From positions 133,297 through 197,296 of the forward strand of contig JACRMH010000041.1 of assembly GCA_016219545.1 (NCBI GenBank): a DNA stretch of 64,000 nt, written 5' to 3'. Below the pieces are notes generated by a model. It saw nothing but the letters and a program-made list of their open reading frames with translations, had not been told where the DNA came from and did not search any database. This DNA comes from Chloroflexota bacterium (lineage in GTDB: Bacteria > Chloroflexota > Anaerolineae > Anaerolineales > Villigracilaceae). Shown in pieces: positions 43,546 to 52,677 of the stretch. Within the stretch, counting starts at the first letter, position 1. Every line of letters starts with the position of its first letter. A program made the translations under genes and the position numbers.

Positions 43546-43910
43546 TTAATCTTTTGCATCAATTCGATCCGATTTCCAAATGGGTCAAAAATATGTGCGC
43601 GTTTGTATCCATCCAACGGCGGCTGTGTTGCGTCTGTTTCAAAGCCCGCAGACTGGACTTTTGAAATCAAAGCATCTAGATCATCCACTATAAAAGCGGG
43701 GTGTGCTTTTCGCGCGGGACGGAAATCCGCCTCAACTCCAAGATGCAATTGGACCTTTCCTGACTCAAACCAAACGCCGCCGCGTTTTGCGAGTTCGGCA
43801 GGTTTGGGAATTTCTTGGAAGCCCAGCAATCCAATAAAAAATACACGGGCTTTATCTTCTTCGCCCGCTGGCATGGCAAGTTGCACGTGGTCAATAGATA
43901 GAATGGTCAT
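43542..43910 (-). CDS. VOC-family (glyoxalase-like) protein
   Basis: 122 residues, the typical single-module VOC length. IDHVQLAMPAGEEDKARVFFIGLLGF at the start carries a likely His metal ligand, and AHIFDPFGNRIELMQKI ends the fold with Glu as the usual last ligand. Possible roles include dioxygenase-, glyoxalase- or antibiotic-binding functions; none can be chosen from sequence alone. It converges with gcdH. Confidence 0.85.
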   Translation of the reverse strand: MTILSIDHVQLAMPAGEEDKARVFFIGLLGFQEIPKPAELAKRGGVWFESGKVQLHLGVEADFRPARKAHPAFIVDDLDALISKVQSAGFETDATQPPLDGYKRAHIFDPFGNRIELMQKIK

Positions 43911-43934
43911 AAGGTTAAATTAGATGATTTTGTA

Positions 43935-43987
43935 GTAGCGCTTCAATCGCTTTTGCAGTTTTGCCAAACGACTAAAGTCGTTACTAC
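43935..43987. repeat. inverted-repeat element between VOC and pepF
   Basis: GTAGTAGCG...CGTTACTAC outer arms with an inner CGACTAAAGTCG hairpin. Resembles the other palindromic intergenic elements of this window, and no coding signal is seen. Confidence 0.5.
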
Positions 43988-44003
43988 GTGAGGTTAATGA
44001 AAA

Positions 44004-44031
44004 GAAGGTCACGCCTCAAAGCGTGACCTTC
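44004..44031 (-). terminator. pepF terminator
   Basis: 11-bp stem (GAAGGTCACGC with GCGTGACCTTC), loop of 6, followed on the minus strand by TTTT. Six bp beyond the pepF stop. Confidence 0.75.
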
Positions 44032-44037
44032 CTAAAA

Positions 44038-45840
44038 CTATAACTCGCAATAGCGATCTATGCGTTTACCGATGATGGTGAGACTATCCGCCCAGAATTT
44101 CTTGGTGCGGATGTTGATGCCAAAGCGGTCGGCAAGTTCCGCGGCGCGGTCTTCGCCTGTGGTGGCAAGCAGGTTCTTGTAATCAGGCACGAAGTCTGCG
44201 CCGCGTTTTTCGTAAATGGCATACAAGCCTGTTGCAAATAATAGACCGAATGCATAGGGATAATTATAGAAGGAAAGTCCGCTGTTATAGTAATGCGGCT
44301 TCCAGGTCCACATGAATTTTTGCAGATAACGCTCGTCCAATCCGTCGCCATAGGTGGCTTTTTGAGCGCGCTCCATGATGTCGTTCAAGTCATCTGCGGA
44401 GAGCTCGGATTGTTCGCGGCGTTCAAAGACTTCCTTCTCGAAAAGATAACGCGAATAAATGTCCACAACTACTGCGGCGGCATTATTGATCTGCGCTTCC
44501 AACACTGCCAATTCTTCCTGCGGATCGGTCACCTGTGACAGCACCGCCTCCGTGACAATGGTCTCGCACATAATGGACGCAGTTTCTGCCAATGTCATTG
44601 GCGTGGATTGTTGTAATTCGGTCTTGCCAGCTTTATAGGCACATTCATTGTGAAAGGCGTGCCCAAGCTCGTGTGCCAGCGTGCTGACCTGGTCGAATGA
44701 GCCGTCAAAGTTGCTGAGGATGCGGCTCTCTTTCACACCGGCAACGCCCATACAGAACGCTCCGCCGCGCTTTCCGTCACGCTGTTCAGCATCGATCCAG
44801 TTGTTGTCAAAAGCGCGTTTTGCAAAAGCGCCAAGTTCGGGTGAGAATTTATTAAAGTTGCTGACGATAAAATCGCGCGCTTCTTCAAATGTATATACTG
44901 TGTCAGTCTTGCCCATCGGGGCAGAGACATCCCACCACGCGAGTTTTTCCTTGCCGATCAATTTGGCTTTGTGTTTGAAATATTTCGTGAACATCGGGAA
45001 GGAATCTTTCATTGCGCCGAGCATGGCATTAAGTGTGGCGCGGTCCATGCGGGCGAAATCAATGGATGAATGGATGGCGTCTTCGCGTCCGCGCTTCTTG
45101 TTCAGGGTCAGCGTTTCACCCTTGACCCCATTCATGCACGCGGCCAATGTTTCTTTGACTCCCTCCCAGGCAATATTCTCCGCTTCGTATCCCCGGCGGC
45201 GTGTTGCTTCATCGGGATGTGAGCGCAGGTTGATCAGCGCGGGCATGGGTAATTTCTCAGTTTTTCCATCCAACTCAAAGTCGATGGAAAGCTGCGAGGT
45301 GATCGTCCCTTGTAGTTTGCCGAAGGCATTGCCTCCGCTGAGGGTCAATTCCGCCGCGAGAATTTCTTCCGCTTCACTCATCATATATTTGGATTGTTCA
45401 ACACTTTCGGTGAGCGTGAATCCGTGAGCTTTCGCCGAGTCGTTTGTCTTGGAAGCTTTCTTCACTGTAGCTTTGCCCAGTTTGCCGACCCATGCCTGAA
45501 ATTTAGTGTTGAGGACGCTTGCCTGCACGGACATTTGCTCGAATTCCGAGAGGGCGCGCATGGCGTCTTTGTTGCGCGAATCTGTGGTGACGAAGGAATA
45601 GATAAAGGGGGCGATGGTGCCGGAGAGTTCAAAGAGCGCATTGAAGCGGTCTACAGATTCACCGAGTAATTTTCCGAGTTTCTTGGGATCGGTCTTGGAA
45701 TCTGCTTTGCTGGCTTTCTTGAAAAATATTTCCATTTCATCCAGCATAGACTTATATTTTCTGGTGGCAGACTTGAATTCTTTCGATTCGAGGGAAGGAT
45801 AGACGTTTGTTAGATCCCAGCGGGTTGCAGATACTGTCAT
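44038..45840 (-). CDS. pepF: oligoendopeptidase F (M3 family)
   Basis: 600 residues from ATG 45840 (MTVSATRWDL), with AGGAG 7 nt upstream; a longer frame to 45957 adds sequence without family similarity. Zinc motif TLAHELGHAFHN (HExxH, about residue 388) and the downstream Glu in the LAETASIMCET segment (ExxS) are typical of M3B enzymes. It cleaves medium-length peptides in the cytosol. Single gene with its own terminator. Confidence 0.93.
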   Translation of the reverse strand: MTVSATRWDLTNVYPSLESKEFKSATRKYKSMLDEMEIFFKKASKADSKTDPKKLGKLLGESVDRFNALFELSGTIAPFIYSFVTTDSRNKDAMRALSEFEQMSVQASVLNTKFQAWVGKLGKATVKKASKTNDSAKAHGFTLTESVEQSKYMMSEAEEILAAELTLSGGNAFGKLQGTITSQLSIDFELDGKTEKLPMPALINLRSHPDEATRRRGYEAENIAWEGVKETLAACMNGVKGETLTLNKKRGREDAIHSSIDFARMDRATLNAMLGAMKDSFPMFTKYFKHKAKLIGKEKLAWWDVSAPMGKTDTVYTFEEARDFIVSNFNKFSPELGAFAKRAFDNNWIDAEQRDGKRGGAFCMGVAGVKESRILSNFDGSFDQVSTLAHELGHAFHNECAYKAGKTELQQSTPMTLAETASIMCETIVTEAVLSQVTDPQEELAVLEAQINNAAAVVVDIYSRYLFEKEVFERREQSELSADDLNDIMERAQKATYGDGLDERYLQKFMWTWKPHYYNSGLSFYNYPYAFGLLFATGLYAIYEKRGADFVPDYKNLLATTGEDRAAELADRFGINIRTKKFWADSLTIIGKRIDRYCEL

Positions 45841-46031
45841 TTTGGTCTCCTGTAAAGTTTGATGCACGAAGTATACCAAAGGCCTTTGGTGACATGGTCT
45901 TTGCCGCGAAGTGACCCAATTTTTGACTTTAATACAGCCCCTTATTTCAAGGTACAATCTGAAATCTTAGCGGAGCCGAGACGAACGAAAAACCCGTTCA
46001 ATCGGAAGGAAAGCAGTTTCAAGGAGGATAT

Positions 46032-47456
46032 ATGTCTTTAATTGAATTAAGAAAATTTGTGAGTGTGATTTGTCTTTTCATTATTGCCGCTTGTACAGCC
46101 CAGCCTGTCGAAACCCCGCTTCAACCGACAGACAAGCCGACAGTCGTTGAGCCAAGCCCTGCGCCTTCCTACCTGCCGCCCACTCCTTCATTCATTTTGC
46201 CGGGAGGTCAGCCAGGAGCAGGTGGAACTGGTGACTGGGTTTCTCACACGGCTGAATCTGGTGGAGGTTCTGTAGTAACAAGCGAGTTGAGTAAATTGAA
46301 TTTGGCGAGAATTGCAGCCGATGGTTCAGAATTGTCGAGAGAAGATAAAAGTACTGATTTGGTGTATCTGCCATACCTGCAACAGCCGATAAATGTAGAG
46401 GTGGGTGGGACGATGGTGGCTTACAACTTCGATCATGTGGACAATGGATTTGCCTACTATACTTCTGGCTCTGACATGGTGAAGACGCCTATTCGAATGC
46501 CGGCAATTGACGGCAAGGAAGTCGTGGGAGTAGTCAACTTTGACGCTACTGGCAGAGGAGAGATTGGGTTTGCGTCACTGACTACTAATGGAACTATTGA
46601 TCAACTTTTCTTGGGATTGGTATTTGGACAAAATGATGAGGTCTTTATTGCTGACGTGGAGGGAGAATATCAGATTTCGGGGAAGGATGCGAACGGTAGC
46701 TTTATAATTGATGGTACTGACTCTGGGGAATGGACGAAGGTGGAGAAAAAATACACGAGTTGTGCGGACACCGAACTTATAAAAAATGAAGTGTTTGTGA
46801 ATTTTGAAAAACAAACTGGTTATACGCCGAAAGAAGCCCTGGATTATTTTATTGCTAATGGGAAGTTTGATCAGGGAATTAGTTATGGTAAAGAAACAAG
46901 TATATATATGAATGACATGATGTCACTAGGGACAGCCTTTGTGTCGATGGAGCAGGTGAGTGGGTCCATTCCCGGCGATGGGATATTGTGTGGGTATGGA
47001 TTGTGGGATAGTGCCATGGCAGATAATCTGGCCTTACCAGAAGATGTAGCGCCAATAGTGTTGGCTTTTGTGTATAAAGGAGCCTATTATCAACTTGCAC
47101 CAATGGTGGACGGGGAAGATTTTCCAGGAGGAACGCATTTTACTGTTGACAATATGGCCAAAATGCAGTCTTGGGCAGGAACACATTTTCAACTTGGCTC
47201 TGATGTTCACGTTGATTTGCTGACCTTTGCTGGTATGAAATCTGTGCAGGATGTGACAAATGATATCCAACATATTTATAGAGACAATCTCTATCTGTTC
47301 ATGTCACTGTTTGGTGGGGATTATTTTGAGCGAATGAGCTCGTTGGAGATACCGTCTTCCTCGGTGGGTAGGGCGCTTCGGCCTGATTTGGGAGATCCTG
47401 GCTTGGTGGCGAGATTTCTAAAAGTGCAGTCGAAGGCTGTTTTACCCCGAAAATAA
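46032..47456 (+). CDS. hypothetical lipoprotein, G/T-rich coding
   Basis: 474 residues. A lipoprotein signal ends at FIIAAC (about residue 21), followed by a Pro-rich linker to about 65. The rest has no recognised family: a beta-rich region (about 120-260), a segment ENEKQTGYTPKEALDY-like at 263-275, and a region of small-residue motifs to about 470. Several Cys are spread through the exported part. Codon choice is clearly G/T-rich at third positions compared with neighbours, as in the next gene, hinting at transfer from a different genome. SD AAGGAGG is 5 nt before ATG. Confidence 0.7.
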   Translation: MSLIELRKFVSVICLFIIAACTAQPVETPLQPTDKPTVVEPSPAPSYLPPTPSFILPGGQPGAGGTGDWVSHTAESGGGSVVTSELSKLNLARIAADGSELSREDKSTDLVYLPYLQQPINVEVGGTMVAYNFDHVDNGFAYYTSGSDMVKTPIRMPAIDGKEVVGVVNFDATGRGEIGFASLTTNGTIDQLFLGLVFGQNDEVFIADVEGEYQISGKDANGSFIIDGTDSGEWTKVEKKYTSCADTELIKNEVFVNFEKQTGYTPKEALDYFIANGKFDQGISYGKETSIYMNDMMSLGTAFVSMEQVSGSIPGDGILCGYGLWDSAMADNLALPEDVAPIVLAFVYKGAYYQLAPMVDGEDFPGGTHFTVDNMAKMQSWAGTHFQLGSDVHVDLLTFAGMKSVQDVTNDIQHIYRDNLYLFMSLFGGDYFERMSSLEIPSSSVGRALRPDLGDPGLVARFLKVQSKAVLPRK

Positions 47457-47522
47457 TTTCAGTTTTGTAGATTGTAGTGATCGAGGCGTTTTTGCTATGA
47501 TGAGGTCATGAAAAAATGACTG

Positions 47523-48077
47523 TTGGTGACTGTTGGGATAGGTTTGGTGGTGGCGTTTGGGTTGGGATATCTGTTGGTAAGTAAACAGGGAGAGGGAGGA
47601 CTGGTGACCAAGGTGTCTTTGCCGTTTGGGTTGGAAGAGATAGTGCTACCGATTAAGGAAGCGGTAGTATCATCGGGGAAATTTGCCAAACCCGTAACTG
47701 TATTTATGCCAGAAATAGAACAAAAAGTAGACGCATTGGCAGTTTCGCGAGGGTATGGGGAAGACGGGATAGAGCGGGCGCTCCTGCGGGGAAAAGTAGG
47801 AAAGATGGCAAAAAAATCTATGGAATTAGTGGTAGGACCGAAAAGCTACAAAATCTATTTTCCCAGAGTGTTTGAACAACTATGTATCCCCAGTACCATC
47901 ACTGATAAAAAGGGAGTAATGGTGGAAACCAAAAAAGGGTTTATTGACTTGACGACATATCGAGACGGAGTGGAAGAGCGGGGAATGGAAGATATTTCTG
48001 AGATATCGGCGGTGGGAGATGAGGCGCCGACTTTGTGGCCAATGCGCCAGCATCCCTGCTTGCTATTTAATCTCTAA
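47523..48077 (+). CDS. hypothetical membrane-anchored protein, N-terminus interrupted by TGA
   Basis: From TTG 47523 about 184 residues: an N-terminal hydrophobic anchor (VTVGIGLVVAFGLGYLLV) followed by an unrecognised domain with LVVGPKSYKIYFPRVFEQLC. In the same frame ATG 47508 starts MKK and then meets TGA at 47517-47519. Codons after the stop continue LLVTVGIG, so a natural start would be MKK-x-LLVTVG. TATGAT lies 6 nt before that ATG. Either the gene has a nonsense change, a sequencing error, or it starts at TTG/GTG. It shares the G/T-rich codon style of the preceding lipoprotein gene. Confidence 0.5.
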   Translation: MVTVGIGLVVAFGLGYLLVSKQGEGGLVTKVSLPFGLEEIVLPIKEAVVSSGKFAKPVTVFMPEIEQKVDALAVSRGYGEDGIERALLRGKVGKMAKKSMELVVGPKSYKIYFPRVFEQLCIPSTITDKKGVMVETKKGFIDLTTYRDGVEERGMEDISEISAVGDEAPTLWPMRQHPCLLFNL

Positions 48078-48112
48078 CCTTATACAATCAATTCATAAAC
48101 GGAGGTGTTTTT

Positions 48113-48586
48113 ATGAAACAAGATCGTTTTCTAACCGGTATTTTGATAGGAATTGGGGCGCTTATTTTGATCGCGCTTGCGTTGTTCTTTACGCGGCAGG
48201 ATAAGAAGGAATACCTTACCGAAAAATCCCCTTACGCAGCGACCTACAATTATGTTCTGGCTGTCACCAATAAGGATTACAACAAAGCCTACACTTATCT
48301 TGCGGACAAAGAGCACAAACCCACCTACGATCAATTCCGACAGTCTTTTTTTAATGGGAATGTCAGCCCGAATAATGTCGGTGTCAATGTTGGCACAGCC
48401 CAAGTGGATGGAAATGATGCCTATGTGGATCTGACTCTGGTGTACTCTTCCAGTGACCCATTCTCGGGCGGTTATAACAATACCGACCGCGCTCAGCTTG
48501 TCAATCAAAACGGAGATTGGAAGCTCATTTATATGCCCTATAACTTCTGGGCTTATGACTGGTATCAGGAACCATTCAAGCCGTAA
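48113..48586 (+). CDS. membrane-anchored NTF2/DUF4878-like protein
   Basis: 157 residues. N-terminal TM helix (about 8-27), then a lumazine-binding/NTF2-like fold: NYVLAVTNKDYNKAYTYLADKEHKP (about 45-70) and DGNDAYVDLTLVYSS, ending in NGDWKLIYMPYNFWAYDW. Such domains often bind small ligands or sit in envelope complexes. SD GGAGG precedes ATG. Followed by an inverted repeat and the DUF5671-like gene. Confidence 0.75.
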   Translation: MKQDRFLTGILIGIGALILIALALFFTRQDKKEYLTEKSPYAATYNYVLAVTNKDYNKAYTYLADKEHKPTYDQFRQSFFNGNVSPNNVGVNVGTAQVDGNDAYVDLTLVYSSSDPFSGGYNNTDRAQLVNQNGDWKLIYMPYNFWAYDWYQEPFKP

Positions 48587-48596
48587 CAGATGTGCC

Positions 48597-48640
48597 GCGA
48601 CATTTATGTCGCAAATGCCTATAAACGACATAAATGTCGC
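48597..48640. repeat. 44-bp inverted repeat with self-complementary arms
   Basis: Perfect 15-bp arms GCGACATTTATGTCG (48597-48611) and its complement (48626-48640) flank 14 bp. Each arm contains the palindrome CGACAT-TT-ATGTCG. It may end the preceding gene or be a mobile palindrome. Confidence 0.85.
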
Positions 48641-48659
48641 GCTACAAAAGGATAACAAC

Positions 48660-50576
48660 ATGAAAACCATTCGACGACTCTATTTTTACGCTGTCGCTTT
48701 CATTAGCTTTGAAGTGGTGCTGTGGGGATTGATCGGATTGATCCGTTCGATTGTGAATCCCAACCTTATTACCGACAACGCCCAGGCATTGGCCCAGGCG
48801 CTTTCGTTGATCCTGGTCGGCGTGCCGATTTTTCTCATCCACTGGATATGGGCGCAGCGCTCATCCGCCCATGAAGAGGAGGAGAAAACCGCCACCCTTC
48901 GTGCAGTCTTTTTATATGGGGCGCTCTTAGGGACTCTCATTCCAGTTGTGCAAAATTTGCTTGCGCTGATCAACCGCATTTTTCTTGGCGTGGCGCATAT
49001 CTCTTATGAGCGTGCGCTGTTGGGAGGCGTTCAAAGCTGGCCCGACAATTTGATCGCGATCATTCTTAACCTTTTGCTTGCCGCCTATTTCTGGAACATC
49101 CTGCGTGCCGAGTGGACGTCCCTGCCGGATACCGAAAACTTCAAAGACATCCGCCGCATCTATCGCTTTGTGTGGACTCTCTACGGTTTGTTGATGATCA
49201 TTTTTGGCGCGCAACAAATCCTGCGATTTATTTTTTATATGCCGACCGGTGTAATCGGATCCATGGGACGCGAGACATTTATCAACGCGACTGCCCTGCT
49301 CGTGATCGGTGCGCCGATCTGGTTCTTCGCCTGGCGCATCTTGCAGGACGCTTTGGCTGATCCCGATGAAAAGGAGTCTTTGCTGCGCCTCGGCATTCTC
49401 TATCTGCTTTCATTGAGCGGGGTCATCGTTGTGTTATCGGCTGGTGGAAATTTGTTTTACATGATCCTCAATCGCATATTCGGCGAGGCGATGACTGGAA
49501 ATGAATTTATCCAAAGAATTGGCGGACCCATTTCACTGGGGCTGCCCTTCGGTGTGATATGGGCGTACTACGGGAAATGGCTTTCCACACAATTCAGTTT
49601 TGATGAACAATTGCCGCGCCGCGCTGGAAAGAAACGAATCTATCTTTACATTCTTTCCCTGATCGGTTTGGTCGCGGCCTTTGTGGGCATGGCTTCCCTG
49701 CTTTCTTTCATGATTACTCTTGGGCTTGGAAGTGATGCCCTCAATGCCGATGGATTTCGTCAGTCACTGACAGGCGCGCTTGCGACTCTTGTGGTGGGTC
49801 TGCCCCTTTGGTTAATGACATGGCGTCCCATGCAGGCGGATGCCTTGACTGATGGCGATGTTGGCGACCATGCGCGGCGTTCCATTGTCCGTAAGGTATA
49901 TTTATATCTCGTGCTGTTTGGCTCTGTCATTGGTGGGATGGTGTCCGCCGGCACTTTGATATTTACCTTGATCAATGCTTTGCTGGGCGGTGATACTCCC
50001 AATTTCGTAAACTCGATCCTCAACAATTTACAAATTTTGGTTTTGTTTGTTGTCTTGTTGTTGTACCATCTTTCAGCCTTGCGAAAAGACGGCATTGCGC
50101 GCGCCGATGCTTTGGAAGCAAGACAGGAACATTTTGGCGTATTGGTTTTGGATAACAGTGACGGAAAATTTGGCGAAGCAGTAAAAACCGCCTTCATGAA
50201 ACATGCGCCCAAAGTTCCTGTGACCGTGTTGAATGCAAACGAGAATGTTTCTGCAGATTTGAAGGTCAACGCGGTTGTCTTGCCTGGGTCGCTGGCTGTG
50301 AACGCGCCGGAAAATATCAAAGCATGGATGAACTCATTTAACGGAAGCAGGCTCATCATCCCGGATGATGCGGCGGGCATTTTCTGGATGAATGATTTCG
50401 GGCAGGCAGCTCAATCAGTCCGCGCATTGGCAGAAGGGCAGGAACTCCGCCCGCAATCCGCCACAAGAACCACATCAGTTTGGACAACTGTTGCGTATGT
50501 TTTTGCTGCGTTGTTTGCTTTGCAAGTGATCTTCATGCTGCTTACGCTTGGCATCTCATTGGTCACAAATTTTTAA
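48660..50576 (+). CDS. DUF5671-like multi-repeat membrane protein
   Basis: 638 residues from ATG 48660 (MKTIRRLYFYAV). At least six modules of about 85 residues each start with a basic-aromatic motif (RRLYFYAV, LRAVFLYG, IRRIYRFV, LLRLGILYLL, KKRIYLYIL, VRKVYLYLV) and contain about three TM helices, a DUF5671 pattern, with acidic DEKE/DGDVGD loops between. After about residue 490 comes a cytosolic domain with FGVLVLDNSDGKFGEAVKTAF, resembling an alpha/beta small-molecule-binding fold, then a final C-terminal TM (about 610-638). Function unknown; the modular repetition suggests membrane sensing. A longer frame from 48453 is not supported. Confidence 0.85.
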   Translation: MKTIRRLYFYAVAFISFEVVLWGLIGLIRSIVNPNLITDNAQALAQALSLILVGVPIFLIHWIWAQRSSAHEEEEKTATLRAVFLYGALLGTLIPVVQNLLALINRIFLGVAHISYERALLGGVQSWPDNLIAIILNLLLAAYFWNILRAEWTSLPDTENFKDIRRIYRFVWTLYGLLMIIFGAQQILRFIFYMPTGVIGSMGRETFINATALLVIGAPIWFFAWRILQDALADPDEKESLLRLGILYLLSLSGVIVVLSAGGNLFYMILNRIFGEAMTGNEFIQRIGGPISLGLPFGVIWAYYGKWLSTQFSFDEQLPRRAGKKRIYLYILSLIGLVAAFVGMASLLSFMITLGLGSDALNADGFRQSLTGALATLVVGLPLWLMTWRPMQADALTDGDVGDHARRSIVRKVYLYLVLFGSVIGGMVSAGTLIFTLINALLGGDTPNFVNSILNNLQILVLFVVLLLYHLSALRKDGIARADALEARQEHFGVLVLDNSDGKFGEAVKTAFMKHAPKVPVTVLNANENVSADLKVNAVVLPGSLAVNAPENIKAWMNSFNGSRLIIPDDAAGIFWMNDFGQAAQSVRALAEGQELRPQSATRTTSVWTTVAYVFAALFALQVIFMLLTLGISLVTNF

Positions 50577-50620
50577 TGATATACTTTTGAAAAATTTTCA
50601 ATCACCGAGGGCGATAACCT

Positions 50621-51754
50621 ATGAAAGTAACTGTTCTTCAAGAGAACCTTGCACGCGGATTGAGTATTGTGTCCCGCGCGGTTTCGCCGCGTAGTACGCT
50701 CCCTGTGCTTTCCAATATTTTGATCGCGACCGACGAAGGTCGCTTGCGGCTTTCCGCCACCAACCTTGAATTGGGTATTACCTGTTGGATCGCGGCGCGT
50801 ATTGATGAAGAAGGTTCAACGACAGTACCTTCCCGCACGTTTGGCGATTTAGTGAATACTCTGCCCGGCGATCAAGTTCAATTGACCCTCGATGTAAAAA
50901 CTCAAAGCCTGCATGTTAAGGGCGGTACATCAAACAACGACATCAAGTGTATTGATGCTCAGGAGTTCCCGCCATTGCCTGTTCCTGAAATGGAAGGCGC
51001 GATGCAATTGAATGTCGCTGATTTTAAAGAGATGATCCAGCAGGTGGCATTCGCCGCTTCGACAGACGAGTCACGTCCGGTGTTGATGGGTGTGTTACTG
51101 CATGTGGAAAAAGAGAAATTGACCATGGCGGCGGCGGACGGCTTCCGTCTCTCTGTTCGCAAGGCTGTACTTTCCAACCCCTCAGCACATCCATTGAATG
51201 TGATCATACCTGCCCGTGCGTTGAATGAATTGGCGCGTGTTGCAGCAGATGGCGAAGAATCCATTTATATGGTTGTTCCCAAAAATCGCGGACAGGTTTT
51301 ATTCCGCGTGAAAGACGTGGAAATGGTTTCGCAATTGATCGATGGAACATTCCCCGATTATCAGCAGATCATTCCGCGTAATTACAAATCACGCACCCTG
51401 GTCTCCACCGCGTCCTTGCTTAAGGCTTGCAAGCAGGCCGAAATTTTTGCGCGCGAAGGTTCGAACGTTGCGCGCTTTGACATTAAACAATCCAACGGTG
51501 AAATGCAGCCGAGTGAAGTTGAGATCTCTGCAACGTCAGAAGAAACCGGCAAGAATGAAACCATTGTTGAAGCCACGGTAGATGGTGGCAGTGTATTGAT
51601 CGCATTCAATGTGAAATTTCTGCGCGAGGCATTGGAGGTCATCAAGACTCCGAATGTCGCACTGGAAACATCCGCCGCAAATGCGCCCGGTGTTGTGCGA
51701 CCAGTGGGTGATGATAATTTCCTGCACGTCATCATGCCGATGCATTTGGGTTGA
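50621..51754 (+). CDS. dnaN: DNA polymerase III beta subunit (sliding clamp)
   Basis: 377 residues, the normal clamp length, with three similar domains (about 1-125, 126-250, 251-377). Family segments include VSRAVSPRSTLPVLSNILI and the C-terminal NFLHVIMPMHLG, matching the clamp hydrophobic-cleft end. It dimerises around DNA to tether the replicase. A TATACT sits about 36 nt upstream and GAGGG about 10 nt before ATG. dnaA and recF, commonly adjacent, are not seen here; the candidate origin is 23 kb to the left. Confidence 0.97.
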   Translation: MKVTVLQENLARGLSIVSRAVSPRSTLPVLSNILIATDEGRLRLSATNLELGITCWIAARIDEEGSTTVPSRTFGDLVNTLPGDQVQLTLDVKTQSLHVKGGTSNNDIKCIDAQEFPPLPVPEMEGAMQLNVADFKEMIQQVAFAASTDESRPVLMGVLLHVEKEKLTMAAADGFRLSVRKAVLSNPSAHPLNVIIPARALNELARVAADGEESIYMVVPKNRGQVLFRVKDVEMVSQLIDGTFPDYQQIIPRNYKSRTLVSTASLLKACKQAEIFAREGSNVARFDIKQSNGEMQPSEVEISATSEETGKNETIVEATVDGGSVLIAFNVKFLREALEVIKTPNVALETSAANAPGVVRPVGDDNFLHVIMPMHLG

Positions 51755-51761
51755 AAGACAT

Positions 51762-51775
51762 AGGTTGAAGGTTAA
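51762..51775. repeat. two heptamers AGGTTGA-AGGTTAA after dnaN
   Basis: Complement of the TCAACCT unit found upstream of pyrC and gcdH. Only two copies. Confidence 0.55.
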
Positions 51776-51779
51776 TGCA

Positions 51780-51815
51780 AATCCGCCAGACAGAAAAAGT
51801 CTGGCGGATTTTTTG
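51780..51815 (+). terminator. dnaN terminator
   Basis: 12-bp stem AATCCGCCAGAC/GTCTGGCGGATT (51780-51791 with 51799-51810) and a T-run. Confidence 0.9.
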
Positions 51816-51864
51816 ATTTATACATTGGAACAAATGTTCTAAATTGTTTTCGCTTCTTTATGAC

Positions 51865-52659
51865 CTATGAGCCTGCTCCCGTTTCGTTGAGCAGACTCTG
51901 CGCTTCGGCGTTTGCTGACTCTGAAAATTTGGGTTTCATCCAGAACACAATTCCCAAACTGATGATCGCGAATATGCCGATGATTCCTTCCACTGACAAC
52001 ATACTGATTTGTTGACTAAGATAAACTGCACTCGCATCCACAATGGCATGCCATAGCAACGCAATCCAGAACCATATTGGTTTTTTGCCGACGATACTGT
52101 ATAGCACCATCACAGATAAACTGATATGCAAGCAGATCGCGAAGATGCGTTCGATCATTCCAAGGAATGCCAGATAAAACGGTGTTGACCAATATGCCGC
52201 AACTTGTTGTTTGGCCAGTTCAATCTGCTCGGGTGGAATACTTGGGACAGTTGACATGTCAATGTTGCGGTACGCCAGCATGTTGATGAATGTAAGCGCT
52301 GTCAATACACCCAATATGATGGCTTCTGTCCCGCCATGCCCAAGCCCGATGAAGACGCCTTCGTTCCAGGTTTTACTGTCCTTACGGATAAACTTGAAAA
52401 GAATGTAACGCGCGGTCTCTTCAAAGATGCCAGCCAGTAATCCAAGCACCATGGCGTAAGCGACAATACCCCAGGATTGAAAAGTGGATGTCAACGCCAA
52501 TACCAGCGGAATATGAAGCACTTGTGATGCGATGAAGGTTAGTCCACCGGCAAGGAATAACTTCCACGAAAGATTGAACTTCCGCGAAAGATATATTGCG
52601 ACAATGATCGGTAAAACGATCATCCCCAGAAAACTAATAACATAAGCAGTTTCAAGCAT
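51865..52659 (-). CDS. YhfC/PrsW-like intramembrane protein
   Basis: 264 residues with about eight hydrophobic segments. Motifs LLAGIFEETARYILF (about 86-100) and IGLGHGGTEAIILG (about 112-125) match the YhfC family and are typical of the glutamate-type intramembrane proteases of the CPBP/PrsW clan; protease activity is inferred. It is the last gene of a membrane-protein cluster, 18 bp after the DUF4177-like gene. Confidence 0.82.
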   Translation of the reverse strand: MLETAYVISFLGMIVLPIIVAIYLSRKFNLSWKLFLAGGLTFIASQVLHIPLVLALTSTFQSWGIVAYAMVLGLLAGIFEETARYILFKFIRKDSKTWNEGVFIGLGHGGTEAIILGVLTALTFINMLAYRNIDMSTVPSIPPEQIELAKQQVAAYWSTPFYLAFLGMIERIFAICLHISLSVMVLYSIVGKKPIWFWIALLWHAIVDASAVYLSQQISMLSVEGIIGIFAIISLGIVFWMKPKFSESANAEAQSLLNETGAGS

Positions 52660-52677
52660 ATTACTCTCCGTTGATCA

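Noticed and set aside
45841..45957. N-terminal extension of oligoendopeptidase F
   Set aside because: No similarity to the family, and a proper SD precedes ATG 45840.
47508..47519. TGA read as Trp or Gly in an alternative genetic code
   Set aside because: The neighbouring gene with the same codon style uses TGG and has no in-frame TGA; a mutation, error or alternative start is simpler.
48453..48659. N-terminal extension of the DUF5671-like protein
   Set aside because: It overlaps the preceding gene in another frame and the palindrome; the protein pattern starts at MKTIRRLYFYAV.
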